This document shows, one piece after another, positions 34,359 through 45,898 of a DNA stretch of 64,000 bases (within the stretch, counting starts at the first letter, position 1; the number at the start of each line of letters is the position of its first letter). Made by a program: the position numbers and the translations under genes. The DNA lies in contig JABANP010000232.1 in NCBI GenBank assembly GCA_013115135.1, forward strand, positions 1 through 64,000. Reading direction: 5' to 3'. Below the pieces are notes generated by a model. That model searched no databases. It was not told the DNA's origin and saw only the letters and a list, made by a program, of their open reading frames with translations. The stretch is from Perkinsus olseni (lineage: Eukaryota > Perkinsozoa > Perkinsida > Perkinsidae).

Positions 34359-36048
34359 CAGCCACACAGCCTCCACTGTGCTCGGATTCCACCAGCTCGG
34401 TATCTCGTGAGGTGCATCAGATTTTACCTCCAATCCACACTTCGCAACTTCTTCTCCCGAAGACCATGGGGTGGGCAACGTTCCCAATGGCGAAGCGAAG
34501 GAGGGCCGCGCGAGTATCATGATCGGCTGATTGTGGTCAAGTACGGTGAGTGTGATACTCTACTGCTCAACAGCGAGCTTACCTTTGACCGATAGGTTTT
34601 TCGCGAGTCCTCTAGTTGAGGCTCAACTGTTGAGCGGCAGTTTTCCATCCGCCGTTTCGTGCTCGGTACTGGGAGCGATGCCCGCATGAGATGGTGATAC
34701 TGACGATTTCAAGTGTAACCCGCGGTCGAGTTCATGATCGCCTCCTTCTGTTGAGGATTACTTGCGGTTTTCATCCAGATTGGGCTAGCAGTAGACAATG
34801 AGCCGCTGGTTCCTAAGCGACTGGGACGCGCCACCACTTCGACGTTATACTTGAGTCTATGGTCCTGCATAATCCCGTGGGAAGGCTGTCGAGGTTGGAA
34901 TCTCGCGGCATTGGAGTTGTCCAGTGATCGCAGCCATACATACCTGGCAGGTCGTATGCTGATTCAGTATCGCTGTGTTTTAGTGCTATCATACCTACTC
35001 ATGGTTGTGAGTGTGCATTTGGCAAATTCGAATAATTTTCGTTTGTCGTCAACTGAGGGGAGTTTAGAGCTGAACTTTTGATAGGGTACAGATATTATGG
35101 TTGAACATCAGATGTTGAGTCGAAACGGTCATATTCGGAACGATCACTGATATATCTAGGAGCGCGAAAAAATTACCCTCTCGAACCGTGCAGGTTTCTT
35201 AGGCAACGCAACAGGGCCACTGAGCTCTCTCCTAGCAATGGTTCAAACTTCATGGTTCATGACGAGATATGTCCACCCTCGCATGCCAGAACACGTAAGA
35301 GTCGGTCATTGGTACTTATTGATAGTTCGGTGGTCCCTTCCAAGCACCTTCGCAATATCGAGGCTTCTAGCCCCTTCAGCAAGCCTCTTAGCTACTGTTA
35401 TGGCCTGCAACTTGTAGGAGTCTATAAGATCCCGATGAGACATGAAGAGGATCGATGAGGGATCCCGAATTTCACTGGCTGTCTACTCGTAGACAGGCAG
35501 CCTGTGCGTCACCTCGTTCCAGGAACGTGGGTATGCGTGCAAACTTTGCACTGCAAAGCTTTCGCTGAAGGCCACTCGCTTAAGTGGATTAGATTATCAG
35601 TCTTATCATCACACTTTCCCTAGTCCAGACTTATTGATATCGTTAGTTAGTTCGAGTTCGATTCAACTGCTACCCTTGCATGCCCCACATGGCCGGCGAC
35701 GGGTCCGATTCCACCGATATGCACCATAGTGACAACTACCTTCATTGCTGCTGGAACCAAAACTCCCAACCTTGCTCTTCGAGCCCCTATGCTCGCTGTA
35801 CGTGCGTTCGTTCCAGCGAAGGCGTGCGTTCCCTGTCATGCTATCAAACATACGTTCACCCTAAGTCCGCAACGAGATCTGTTTTCTCCGAACTCCTCTC
35901 GGGTCCGGTTTTACCCTTCTTTGAGCCCCGTCTCAAATAGTCACACTGTACTGAGTTATAGTGTAAATAGAAGTCGGAGTAAAGAGTAGCGAACTACTGA
36001 GGAGTTGAGTACACTGATTAGTTGTATCTCATTCTATTGTTACCACTT
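34359..36048. other. Long intergenic region before the alpha-galactosidase array
   Basis: Short plus frames (34407-34595, 34851-35081, 35252-35458, 35680-35940) show no family resemblance. At 35479-35560 three small palindromes follow each other: CTGTCTAC-TC-GTAGACAG, CGTTCC-A-GGAACG (overlapping G) and CTTTGCA-C-TGCAAAG. The end of the stretch is the promoter region of the first alpha-galactosidase gene. Confidence 0.4.
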
Positions 36049-38488
36049 ATGCGTCGACTCCCGGCTCTACTATCATTGGTCATCCTCTCCGGGCTGCACT
36101 ACTCTGTGTGCGGGCTCGATAATGGTCTGGCGTTGACACCTCCCATGGGATGGTTGTCATGGGAGAAGTTTGGCTGTGAGACTGATTGTGTGGCTCATCC
36201 CGATACCTGTATCAGCGAGAGGTTATACACCGATATGGCTGATGTACTCATCCGTGATGGATACAAGTAGGAAAGACTCCCAGTGTTACCATGGTGATGA
36301 TGCTGTTCAGAGATGTCGGCTATGAATACGTTAATATCGACGATTGCTGGCCAGCAAGGGGGAGAGATCAGAAGACCGGCGAGATCCTCCCCGATCCACA
36401 ACGATTCCCCCACGGCATTAAATGGCTGGCAGACTACATGCACCGTCGAGGGCTCAAGTTGGGACTTTACGCGGTAGAACACTCCCAGTCGGCCCAGTCG
36501 GTGAAGCACGGTGCCTTCAGGATATCGGTACGTATACATGCGGTGTATATCCAGGCCTGGAGGGGCACTTCGAACAGGACATCAACACCTTCGCTGAGTG
36601 GGGGATCGACGCCTTGAAGGTTGATGGATGCTACGCCGACCCGACTGTGAGTGGGAATGGTGCACCTTAGACCACAGAATAGGTTTCAGGCCTTCGGAAA
36701 GTTATATCCTGAGCTTGGGAGGATCCTCAACGCAACGAATAGGCCGATACTCTACTCGTGCAGGTATGGTAAGAACCGCATCTGTGGGTGCTCTGAAACG
36801 ATGTCTTAAACCGTGCAGTTGGCCGGCCTACCTGCCAGACCGTGGTGAGAAGAATGACGTTCTCGTAAAGGAGATTGCCCCGGCTTGCAACCTCTGGCGT
36901 AACTTTGAAGACATCCGAGATAGTTGGGCATCAGTCCAGGGTATCACCAACTTCTGGGCTCGGAACAGTCCAACCAACGTTCTGGTGATGCCGGTCTACT
37001 GCAGCAGTAGAATATTCCCTGTATTACATTCAGGTCAGAGCAGCTGGTCCAGGCCACTGGAATGACCCCGATATGTGAGTTGCCGACCCCCTTAAATGTA
37101 TCGCTCGTGCTGCTTCTACCCTGGTAACAATCCTACGCAGAAGGGCCTGCATGAGCGACATTCCCACGCGGAGGAAAAGCGCACAAGAAAGTTTGTGCGC
37201 TATAGGATGTACGGCCAAGGCCGCAGAGGGTACGCGGACCCGCGTACCTTCCGCGGTACCCAGCCCCCCGCTCCCTGGATGTGGAGGTAGGATACTAGAG
37301 ACCGCAGACTCAACTCAGACTGGGTATGGAGTCTGGCAGGCCTCTCGTGTCCAACTGTAACGAATACCGGCTACTGCCCGGCTGCTGCCCGGCTGCTGGC
37401 TCTGGCACTGATGGCCGGAAAACCGGTGGGGGCGAGGCCACACACTCTTCAAACTCCCAACCTCTGCATCATGGCAATTTCGCACCTTCCGTCGTTGTTC
37501 TCACCCTCCTTTCAGGGTACTGGTCGGCAACAACGGTCTGAGCCTGTCCGAACAGGAGTCACAGTTCGCCCTGTGGGCCATCCTAGCCGCTCCGTTGTAA
37601 GATAGGCGCCAAACTGCGGTTCCGGCAAGGATTCCGGTTTGCGCAGGTACATGACCGCTGATCTAAGAAGAATGCCGTTCTGGGCTAGAACTATTGTTAA
37701 GAATAAGATGGCGATATCAGTCAACCAAGATCCGCTCGGCAAACAGGTGAGAGAGCCTATACCATCTAATACGTTTTTCGCGGAGTGATTTGCGAACATA
37801 AGGCTGTCTATGGCCCCGGGAACTTCGCTCTTCTGTTCATTGCAGGGTTACGTCGTATGGTCGGAAGATGGTGTCCGTATCTGGATCAAGGAGCTCTGCG
37901 GTACCGACAGGCCGGGAGATACCTGGGCGGTCCTTCTACAGAATACCAACGACATGTATGGCCCGAAACGGGTTGTGCTTCGCCCAGCTCAACATATACC
38001 GGGATGGGAGGCAGGAACCAGGTGAGCACATCTTCAGCCGAGGCAGAACTTATCCCTACTTTTCCCGGATGCTGCAACACCGGAGAATGTACGTCCCCTG
38101 TGCGGTACCATACATGTTTATCTTATCCGCGTACCCCATAGTGGGGGGTTGCTGATGGGGTATAGGGGAATGCTAACCATTGCCAACAGCGGGCAGCTAT
38201 CCAGTTAACGCAGCGAGACTCCAAAGAGAATGTCTGGCATTGTCCGGGCAATTTTGCGATTCCTAAGAGAGCCTTCCGGGAGGGATCGGTCTGAGTATGT
38301 AGCATGCCTTCACATCTGTTCTCGTCAGGTTCTGGGTGAGGGATATATTCCACAGACAAAATGTCGGGCGATTCGAGGAACAGTACTCCGCTGAGGTCGA
38401 TCCTTCCTCGGTAAACTTCATCAAGATTCGGAAGATTTGTCCGCCTTTGTCAAAGGCCAGGACCATTTCTCGCAAGTTCCGTTGCTGA
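36049..38488 (+). CDS. Secreted alpha-galactosidase (GH27), copy 1
   Basis: GH27 enzymes remove terminal alpha-linked galactose (or N-acetylgalactosamine). A signal peptide ([20 protein letters not shown]) precedes [20 protein letters not shown]. Exons then give [64 protein letters not shown] (the Asp of KVDGC is the nucleophile), [17 protein letters not shown] (acid/base Asp in DIRDSW), [60 protein letters not shown] and FIKIRK near the end. Intron 1 runs 36267-36310. Both catalytic acids and substrate-pocket motifs are intact. Compared with copies 2 and 3, the intron after NDPDM carries an extra segment of some 350 bp. The C terminus extends beyond FIKIRK to a TGA at 38486 and differs from copy 2. 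Confidence 0.85.
37110..37490. other. Extra sequence in one intron of alpha-galactosidase copy 1
   Basis: The intron after NDPDM is about 85 nt in copies 2 (41541-41625) and 3 (47411-47495) but about 435 nt here. The surplus contains a near-perfect palindrome GCGCACAAGAAAGTTTGTGCGC at 37180-37201 and a short repeated CCCGGCTGCTG near 37377-37400. No terminal repeats or coding frame were recognised. It could be an insertion in copy 1, or ancestral sequence lost from the other two. Confidence 0.55.
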
Positions 38489-39010
38489 TATCCATCTCAC
38501 GATCCAGTTGTGATGACCAGTTTGAGGTCCACAGTTCTTTGATGGTGTCTCCTTGTGATGGTATGCGTCCTTGGCCGTGTCTGCAGCCAGACTCAGCAGT
38601 GCCGAGCCACGGCCGAGTGTTAAAATCAACGATATCACCGAATTTATTGAGATCTGCCATGGAGTCCATAGTAGTGGCGGTCCTTAATACCCTTGATACT
38701 CCTCGCCATATGATTGAGGCCATTGGGACTCCTATCTTGTCCCGGCCGTGTTTTGATATTACTACCTTCGTGCTCTTTTTTGTTGTCATGCTTAAGCCTG
38801 ATGGTGGCATCCGACTTCGTAGTTGTGCGGCCGTCCACGCTGCCTACGCGGACCTGTCTTTCTCCATGCCATTCTCGTGTTGAAGGGGGACAATTAAGGT
38901 GACGGGGCCCTTGCATAAGTTGAACTACGTTATGTCAGCGCAGCAGCCAACCAATCTGCAGCAGGTCCTCATCACTTCACGCCGCTTCTCTGATCGACAC
39001 ATCATCATCG
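38489..39010. repeat. 3' flank shared by alpha-galactosidase copies 1 and 2 (first copy)
   Basis: Segments here reappear downstream of copy 2 (42598-43085): the GGTGACGGGGCCCTTGCATA block at 38897-38980 is almost identical to 43002-43080, and the stretch around TTAAGCCTGATGGTGGC is shared. On the minus strand both copies read LMQGPRHLNC-PSTRE-HGE, so a minus-strand gene may overlap. Open frames over 38421-38883 on both strands are otherwise unassigned. Confidence 0.6.
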
Positions 39011-39066
39011 TTCGGTGTTGCTTGCTAAGCTGAATTCTTTGCGACCGTCCGAGAGAGTAAATATCT

Positions 39067-39148
39067 GTTCACGGGGACCGACTGCAGACTAGGCTAGTCC
39101 GCAGTCGGTCCCCGTGAACGATCTCCCATACCCGTCAGGTATGGGAGA
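39067..39148. repeat. Two adjacent strong stem-loops
   Basis: Stem 1 pairs 39067-39085 with 39101-39119 perfectly (19 bp); after one mismatch, 5 more pairs close a GGC loop. Stem 2 pairs 39122-39132 with 39138-39148 perfectly (11 bp) around a 5-nt CGTCA loop. Only two bases separate the stems. Such an arrangement could be a structured RNA, a cruciform or an element end; none is established. Confidence 0.9.
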
Positions 39149-39943
39149 AGGTAACCCGCCCTATAATCGTGACCCCGATCACGTTTGGGCAAACTCATTT
39201 CGATGGGGCTATCCGATAGTGACCATCTCGCCTGTCAACTTCTGTGATCCCTCCGCACATGAAGTTTGCACGACCCTACTGGGAGCGATAAGGCACTTGC
39301 TCGATGGCCGAGAGCACCAGAGATCAGCAGCGGTGACTCTTAATGGCATCTTGGGCAAGTTTTGAATCCGTGATGGGGATCAGTTGCACGCATGCCCCGA
39401 GGGGGGACAATGACCATTTAACGCAATATGTTCTCATGGAATTGCCGTGCGAGCCCGATTCAGACAGCCTGACGATCTTAAGTGGGAATGCGGCAGCGGT
39501 GTATGTACCATCATCGAGCATTCGTAATGTACCAGCGTTTAGAAGCGCGAGGCGTGGACACGCGCATGCACACCTGTGCGCATGCCTAGCGTACAACGGG
39601 ACACTGCGTGGCCTAGTGTCCCGGTTGGGCCTCCCACCCTAGCAAGCTAGAGCCCTGAATACCGGTTCGAGTTATCAGGCGTTGTTGGAGTAGACGGGTG
39701 TCGTCCTATCGACGCTCTCGTTTTTCTAACCGAAATCTTCGAGAGGCAACTTTTGCCTGCCGAACCGCGATTGTTGCTTGCAGCATCGCCTTTGCCCTCG
39801 GCATAGCTTGCCTTCGCGTTGCGTTCGCTGCCGTCGTGAAGTCTTGCCGACCTTACCGGCGTTTGCGAGGTTGCGCGCCTTGCCTCATCTCGGAAGGCAG
39901 AGATGTCACAGTCACAACAGTCGTCATTCCATTGAACATACGG

Positions 39944-40026
39944 ATCGTACGGAGCTCCGATTCTGACACGTCAGAACGTGAAGATAGACATCGTACGCAG
40001 CCCCGATTCTGACATCTCAGAACGTG
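39944..40026. repeat. 37-bp direct repeat pair with internal palindrome
   Basis: Two copies beginning ATCGTACG (39944-39980 and 39990-40026) differ at four positions and are spaced by 9 bp. The first contains the palindrome TTCTGAC-AC-GTCAGAA; in the second it is weakened. Confidence 0.8.
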
Positions 40027-40479
40027 GGGCAGAGTGGATCTCCCCTCAATGATTTCCCCCCTCCTCTTTTTTTAATTATTTGTGGCCGGTGAGGGAGGGA
40101 ACGTTTTTCATTGGCGAGCTTCCTACCTCGCTGTTCCATCAAAGAACCTCAAGACCTTCAGCAGCGGCCCTTGTGCCTGCGCGCGGGCGCGTGTGATGTG
40201 CGCGCGAACAAAGTTTGTACGTGCGCCCCGCGTTCCCATAGTTCGAGCCCCGTCCCAGATTACGGAAGTGTCCGTGATTACCCGATTCGTTATGACGGCT
40301 ATTACGCAGACTCTGCTTCGTTGGGTGACTCGAGGTAGCGAACCCGGCGCTGGACCAACGTGAGGTGCTAGGGGGTCGGAGATTCTATTCAAGAGAAGCT
40401 GATAGTCATCCTCGTAGTGGGGTAGGGCATTTTTGAAAACTCAACAGCTCATCAGTGGTGTTTTATTCTATTGCCGCTA

Positions 40480-42597
40480 ATGTCCCAACTCAGTACTCTG
40501 GTATCATCCGTCATCCTGTCCGGGCTGCGCTACTCTGTGTGTGGGCTTGATAATGGTCTGGCGTTGACACCTCCCATGGGATGGTTGTCGTGGGAGAGGT
40601 TCGGCTGTGAGACTAATTGTGTGGCTCATCCCGATACCTGTATCAGCGAGAGGTTATACACCGATATGGCTGATGTACTCATCCGTGATGGATACAAGTA
40701 GGAAAGACTCCCAGTGTTACCATGGTGATGATGCTGTTCAGAGATGTCGGCTATGAATACGTTAATATCGACGATTGCTGGTCAGCAAGGGAAAGAGATC
40801 AGAAGACCGGCGAGATCCTCCCCGATCCACAACGATTCCCCCACGGCATTAAGTGGCTGGCAGACTACATGCACCGTCGAGGGCTCAAGTTGGGACTTTA
40901 CGCGGTAGAACACTCGCAGTCGATCCAGTCGGTGAAGCACGGTGCCTTCAGGATATCGGTACGTACACATGCGGTGGATATCCAGGCCTGGAGGGGCACT
41001 TCGAACAGGACATCAACACCTTCGCTGAGTGGGGGATCGACTCCTTGAAGGTTGATGGATGCTACGCCGGCGCCAGTGTGAGTGGGGATTGCATCTCTGT
41101 ATACCATAGTGACCATGATGGCAGGCCTATGGAAAGTTATATCTTGAGCTTGGGAGGATCCTCAACGCAACGAATAGGCCGATACTCTACTCGTGCAGGT
41201 GAGTCCAGGAACCCCAATGGGGTTCTCCCATCTGCTGGATCCTGGAGCCGGGATTTTGGGGTTTGATGCAACTTCTTCTGTAGTTGGCCGGCATACCTAT
41301 CAGACCATGCTGAGAAGAATGACGTTCTCGTAGAGGAGATTGCCCCGGCTTGCAACCTCTGGCGTAACTACGGCGACATCTACGACAGTTGGGCAGTAGT
41401 TCTGAGTATCACCGACTTCTGGGCTCGGAACAGTCCAACCAACGTTCTGGTGATACCGGTCTACTGCAGCAGTAGAACATTCCCTGTGTATCACATTCAG
41501 GTCAGAGCAGCTGGTCCAGGCCACTGGAACGACCCCGATATGTGAGTTGCCGACCTCCTTAAATGCATCGCTCGTGCTGTTCCTACCAGTCCCTCCGCCA
41601 TAAGCCTCGCCTTCCCCTCAGGATCCTGGTCGGCAATAACGGTTTGAGCCTGTCCGAGCAGCAGTCACAGTTCTCCCTGTGGGCCATCCTAGCTGCCCCT
41701 CTGTAAGATAGGCGTCGTAGCAGCGTTGTTGTGGCTGTAATCGATGCCCTCAATGTATTGGCATCTTCATCGCTGTAGATACATGACGGCGGACCTCCGA
41801 GCGATGCCCCCCTGGGCGAGAGAAATCGTCCAGAATGAGGAGCTCATCGCGGTCAATCAAGATCCTCTCGGGAAACAGGTGTGGAAAATGAGATGACCTC
41901 GTCATACAATATCCCCGCAACTTCGCTTTTACGCAGCGACGGATGCAACTATCGCCAGTGTTGGCTTCACCTTTGCTGTTGACCTCAGGGATACGTAGCA
42001 TGGTCGGAGAATGGACTGAGGATATGGATAAAAGAACTCACCGGCACCTGCACTTCGGGGGATACCTGGGCTGTTCTGCTACAGAACACGAATTCTATTT
42101 TCCTCCCAAGAGCCGTAGTACTGCGCCCGGCTGAACATATACCGGGATGGGAGGCAGGAACCAGGTGAGCACATCTTCAGCCGAGGCAGAACTCATCTCC
42201 GCTTCTCCCGGATGCACCACCGGAGAATGTACGTCCCTTGTGCGGTACCATACATGTTTATCTTATCCGCGGACCCCATAGTGGGGTGGCTGATGGGGTA
42301 TAGGGGAATGCTAACCATTGCCAACAGCGGGCAGCTATCCAGTTAACGCAGCGAGACTCCAAAGAGAATGTCTGGCATTGTCCGGGAATTTCGTGATTCG
42401 GGAGATTCTCTCCTCGGAGGGATCGGTCTAAATATACAGCATGCCTTCACATCTCTGAGAGATGATCTCTCTTCGTCAGGTTCAGTGTGAGGGATATACT
42501 CGACAAACGAGACGTCGGGCGATTCAAAGAGGAGTACTCCGCTGAGGTCGATACGTCCTCGGTGCACTTCATCAAGATTTCTAAGGATGTCGCTTAG
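40480..42597 (+). CDS. Secreted alpha-galactosidase (GH27), copy 2
   Basis: This is a near-duplicate of copy 1 with the same intron positions. A signal peptide ([16 protein letters not shown]) is followed by [33 protein letters not shown], the nucleophile motif [23 protein letters not shown] with the acid/base Asp, [63 protein letters not shown] and [20 protein letters not shown]. The gene ends [20 protein letters not shown] with a TAG at 42595. Intron 6 carries a GAACCCCAATGGGGTTC palindrome (41219-41235). The 5' exons are almost identical to copies 1 and 3, while the large intron near 42165-42470 matches copy 1, a mosaic pattern that suggests gene conversion. All catalytic residues are kept. 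Confidence 0.85.
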
Positions 42598-43078
42598 ACG
42601 ACTATCCAATCATGATGACCAGTTTTAGGTCGTCCTCAACTCTATAGTGGCGCCTCTTTAACACAACTCGTGTGATGGTATACATATTCCACATTGGCTG
42701 CATTTACGGCCTATCATTCAGATCGACTCAGCTATCATCGAGTTTGTTGCGATCCGCTTCGAAGCCCACGATGATGGAGGGGCGGTCTTTTCAACGCCCT
42801 ACCATATATCCGAGCCCATTGGGACTCCTGACTGGTCCAGGCAGTGTTTTGGCGTTGTTGCCTCTAGTCTGTTTTGGTGTCGTGCTTAAGCCTGATGGTG
42901 GCTTCCGCCTTTTCCTTTGCGGGCATCCACGTTGCTTTCGCAAATCAGCCGCACACGAACCAGTTTTTCTCCGTGCCTTTCTCGTGTTGAAGGGATACAA
43001 TTAAGGTGACGGGGCCCTTGCATAAGTTGAACTACGTTATGACAGCGCAGCAGCCAACCAATCTGCAGCAGGTCCTCA
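42598..43078. repeat. 3' flank shared by alpha-galactosidase copies 1 and 2 (second copy)
   Basis: This is homologous to 38489-39010. The best-conserved part is 43000-43080. Minus-strand frames over both flanks contain related peptides (EDLLQIGWLLRCHNVVQLMQ here), so the duplicated unit probably carries part of a minus-strand gene as well as the alpha-galactosidase. Confidence 0.6.
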
Positions 43079-43369
43079 TTACTTGACGCCGCTGCTCTCA
43101 TCATCACCATCGACTGCGAGACAGCAGTCCGAGACAGTAGAGGTCATGGCGACCGATTGCGGACTAGCTTGTCCACACCTCCCAAACTCCGCGATCTCTC
43201 CATACTGGTTGGACGAACAGTTCTCTCCGATCCACACGAGGACCGCGTACTTCACAATAACTTTCGAACGCGTATCACCGGTCATAGAAAAATCGCCCTC
43301 GCAGATTACTTGTTTTACGGGGTTCCATTGACGACGCCTAGTCGACAACTCGATTCCTCGAGATGCCAT
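43079..43369 (-). CDS. Unassigned small protein or first exon, minus strand
   Basis: A 96-codon frame starts at an ATG (43369): MASRGIELSTRRRQWNPVKQ, then EGDFSMTGDTRSKVIVKYAV, EIAEFGRCGQASPQSVAMTS and an acidic end before the stop. Just downstream on the same strand, in another frame, comes EDLLQIGWLLRCHNVVQL, conserved in the duplicate flank of copy 1, so an intron near 43070-43085 could join them. I recognise no family. Confidence 0.35.
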   Translation of the reverse strand: MASRGIELSTRRRQWNPVKQVICEGDFSMTGDTRSKVIVKYAVLVWIGENCSSNQYGEIAEFGRCGQASPQSVAMTSTVSDCCLAVDGDDESSGVK

Positions 43370-44788
43370 TCTTGTGTTGTCTGACCAGCGTGACCACTGG
43401 CCTCTGATTAGAGATCAATGTGGAGTGCACACTGTGGACAAATATTGTCCATGGATTCGCCATGTGTGCTCGTGAAACTGGTTGGCCCACTCTACTCCAG
43501 CGAAAGCAGCTGGTAGCTCAGCTGCGGAGTTGAGAACAACACTCGGGCAGAACTGCGTCGCCGTAACCAACGATATACATCGGAAGCATTATTAGCTGTT
43601 CTCGTTACTAGACGAAGCGCTGAGCGAGCGGCTCTCTCAGATTCCATTGGAATCATTCCAATAGAAGTAGAAGGGAAAGCGGTCAACTATTCCTGTGCTT
43701 TCCAATGACGAGGGCACTAGTAAGTCTCTCGTTAGATGGGCTGCTCTCGAAAGCAGTTGAGAGAGGACGAAGAGAAGTTCCAGTGGAAGAATCCAAGTGG
43801 ATTCTGTTTAGCTCTTGAGGGCCTCTAGCGTGCCTATAAAGCTTGAAGAGCTGGTGATGGGGGGTGTTGAGAGGCCAACACCTAGGCCGTGATATCGCTT
43901 AGTAGAACCACGGGAGGCCTGCTGGTGCTGACGAGAGATAGTCGAAATTCTCGACAGCGATTACATGGCGGACGAGTCGTCTGAGACGACAGCATCCATC
44001 TGATAACCTCCACCTTATCGGTGTTGCCGCCTCGTCGCCGTTGTTTCCCTGATGGCAGCAGCAAATACTTCGACTCTCCTCAGAACCCCATCAGATACCA
44101 CCTGCGACAGTAGCCAGCGATGATCGATGCTCAGAGGCCGTATCAGCGCTACGGTAGCGCCGCTACCACTCGTGGACGGTGGAAGGACTACGTACGAGAG
44201 CATCCCAACAGGGCGGATCGGCGACACTTGTTAGGTTGTGCGCGCGAAACAAAGTCCTACCAGATATGTTAGTCTTTCCGGGAGCTTCTCTGTTCACTTC
44301 GTCATCACCCGGAAGGCTATGGAGTTAAATTCTATTCTCGGGTGTTGCATCTGACAGTTTTGATGTGACAACAGCTACACTAAACAACAACGTTTCGGCC
44401 GTACAGGTACACGTGTTCCGTTCGTCTGCTTCAATTCACTGGGTTCAATTCTCGCATTGATTTCGTGTTACTTACAGCGGATCATCTGTAACGATACTGG
44501 CCGAAGGGAAAGACAATCCACATGGAACTATGGAGCACACTAAAAAACCGCTCCTGGACACACGTTCGGCGACGTCCAGAGAGAAGGGGGTTCTCACGGA
44601 GTCGAAAACGCTAAAAAATAGAAGTTGGAATTTTTCAAACAGCAGCTCAATACTTTCCCTCTCTCCGTTGTGCTTGGTTGCCGAGTGAATGTGAGCAATA
44701 CATCGTGCTTTATCGAACTGATGGAGGAATGCTACTGGCACACCAAGAGCAGAAGAGGTTGAAGGCAGTTTCTCCGTTGTTGAGTATC
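43370..44788. other. Unassigned spacer
   Basis: Only short frames are present (for example minus 43686-43492, 44227-44015 and 44741-44472). A small near-palindrome around TTCCATTGGAATCATTCCAA lies at 43643-43665. The right end is the upstream region of the first PB1-like gene. Confidence 0.35.
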
Positions 44789-45898
44789 ATGGCCCTAGCA
44801 GCTCGCTATGGTTACCGAGTCGTCTACGGGTCGGAGTTCACCATAGTTCATCGAACGTACGTGCCCCCCTTCGAGGCGGTGGCTTGTCACGTCGGAAAAA
44901 CTTGGTCGGCACTCAAAAGTTCCGACTTCTCTCTGGCATTCTATGACGAAGCAGGGAAGTCGTGCAATATTACGGAGACCACAGATGCCCATCCCCTGTT
45001 CGCCTATGCTGGTCGGCAGTTCCAGGGGCCTCTCGGCGTTACTTACCACCTACTCGACCTCACTATCGTACCCGGGCCAAACGATACGAGTCCAAGCCGC
45101 TGCTCCGCAGAAACTGAGCCGGAGATATCAGGAAGGGCTGCGCAGTTGAAAGGCCCCCAGGAGGCCGTAGCACAGTCCACGCGATACCGCTACCAAGTCA
45201 CGTTAAATGGGGAATGCTTTGTGAGCTCCTCTCATGATACGATCGACTTTTCCCTCCACACAGTACGCAAAGATATCATCAGAGTATGGCCGAGGCTCGC
45301 TGGGGATGGGATTCATCTCGTCTGCTATGATAAAGCTGGGAGATCTCGGAAGATTAAGGAGGCAAGCATGGCTGGTCTGTTCGATTGCTTCGCTGAGGAG
45401 ACGGTGCGATCCGATGGCCGTACTATACTCATCCTCAAGCTGGAAGTCGTACACAAATTGACCAACAATGATGAGAGTGGGACCGGAGGCAATGCAGGTA
45501 ACTCATCACCTCCAGCGAGTTGTGTATACCGCGGATTTGTTATTGCTGTGATGGCCTACATATCAATCGTTAAACGTAGTTTCTATCAGAACTTGTTGTG
45601 GGCGTAGTAGTAGCGCCCTCTCTCTCGCCCCAACTACTGTCTCGTCCGATACCGAGAATAACTACGATGATACGTGCATGTGACCTCAGAAGCTACGAAG
45701 GCAACGACAGCTGCGTCCCGGCCCTCCCCAAGAGAAGACGATCTCGTGTCTTCAATCGCTGCATCATCTGACGCCAGTGAGATAGATTGTAGCAGCCACG
45801 ATTCCTGGTACCGTCCTTTGATACCACCGCCCTCGTATCCGGCTGAGTCTCGTGGACCTTCACAGCAACAAACCAAGAGAATGCGAAGGAGTGAATAG
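44789..45898 (+). CDS. Two-domain PB1-like protein, copy A
   Basis: After the ATG at 44789 the protein has two related units of about 85-100 residues. The first starts YGYRVVYGSEFTIVHRTY and contains SSDFSLAFYDEAGKSCNI and LLDLTIVP. The second starts YRYQVTLNGECFVSSSHD and contains IRVWPRLAGDGIHLVCYDKA, GRSRKIKEASMAGLFDCFAE and ILILKLEVVH. The order (basic strand, middle helix, YDE/DKxGxSxxI, then a hydrophobic last strand) resembles PB1 ubiquitin-like interaction domains, but that is fold-level inference. A probable intron after GGNAG leads to a Ser/Pro-rich tail (SRPSPREDDLVSSIAASSDA) ending KRMRRSE at 45898. It lies between alpha-galactosidase copies 2 and 3 and is paralogous to copy B. 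Confidence 0.5.

Larger units (their letters stand above)
39011..40479. other. Palindrome-rich spacer between alpha-galactosidase copies 1 and 2
   Basis: No convincing gene. The spacer holds the double stem-loop at 39067-39148, self-complementary sequence near 39555-39590 (GCGCATGC...TGCGCATGC), a GGACACT...AGTGTCC hairpin near 39600-39625, a 37-bp direct repeat pair at 39944-40026, and a GCGC-rich segment near 40180-40235. Copies 2 and 3 are separated by other sequence, so this material is specific to this interval. Confidence 0.5.
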
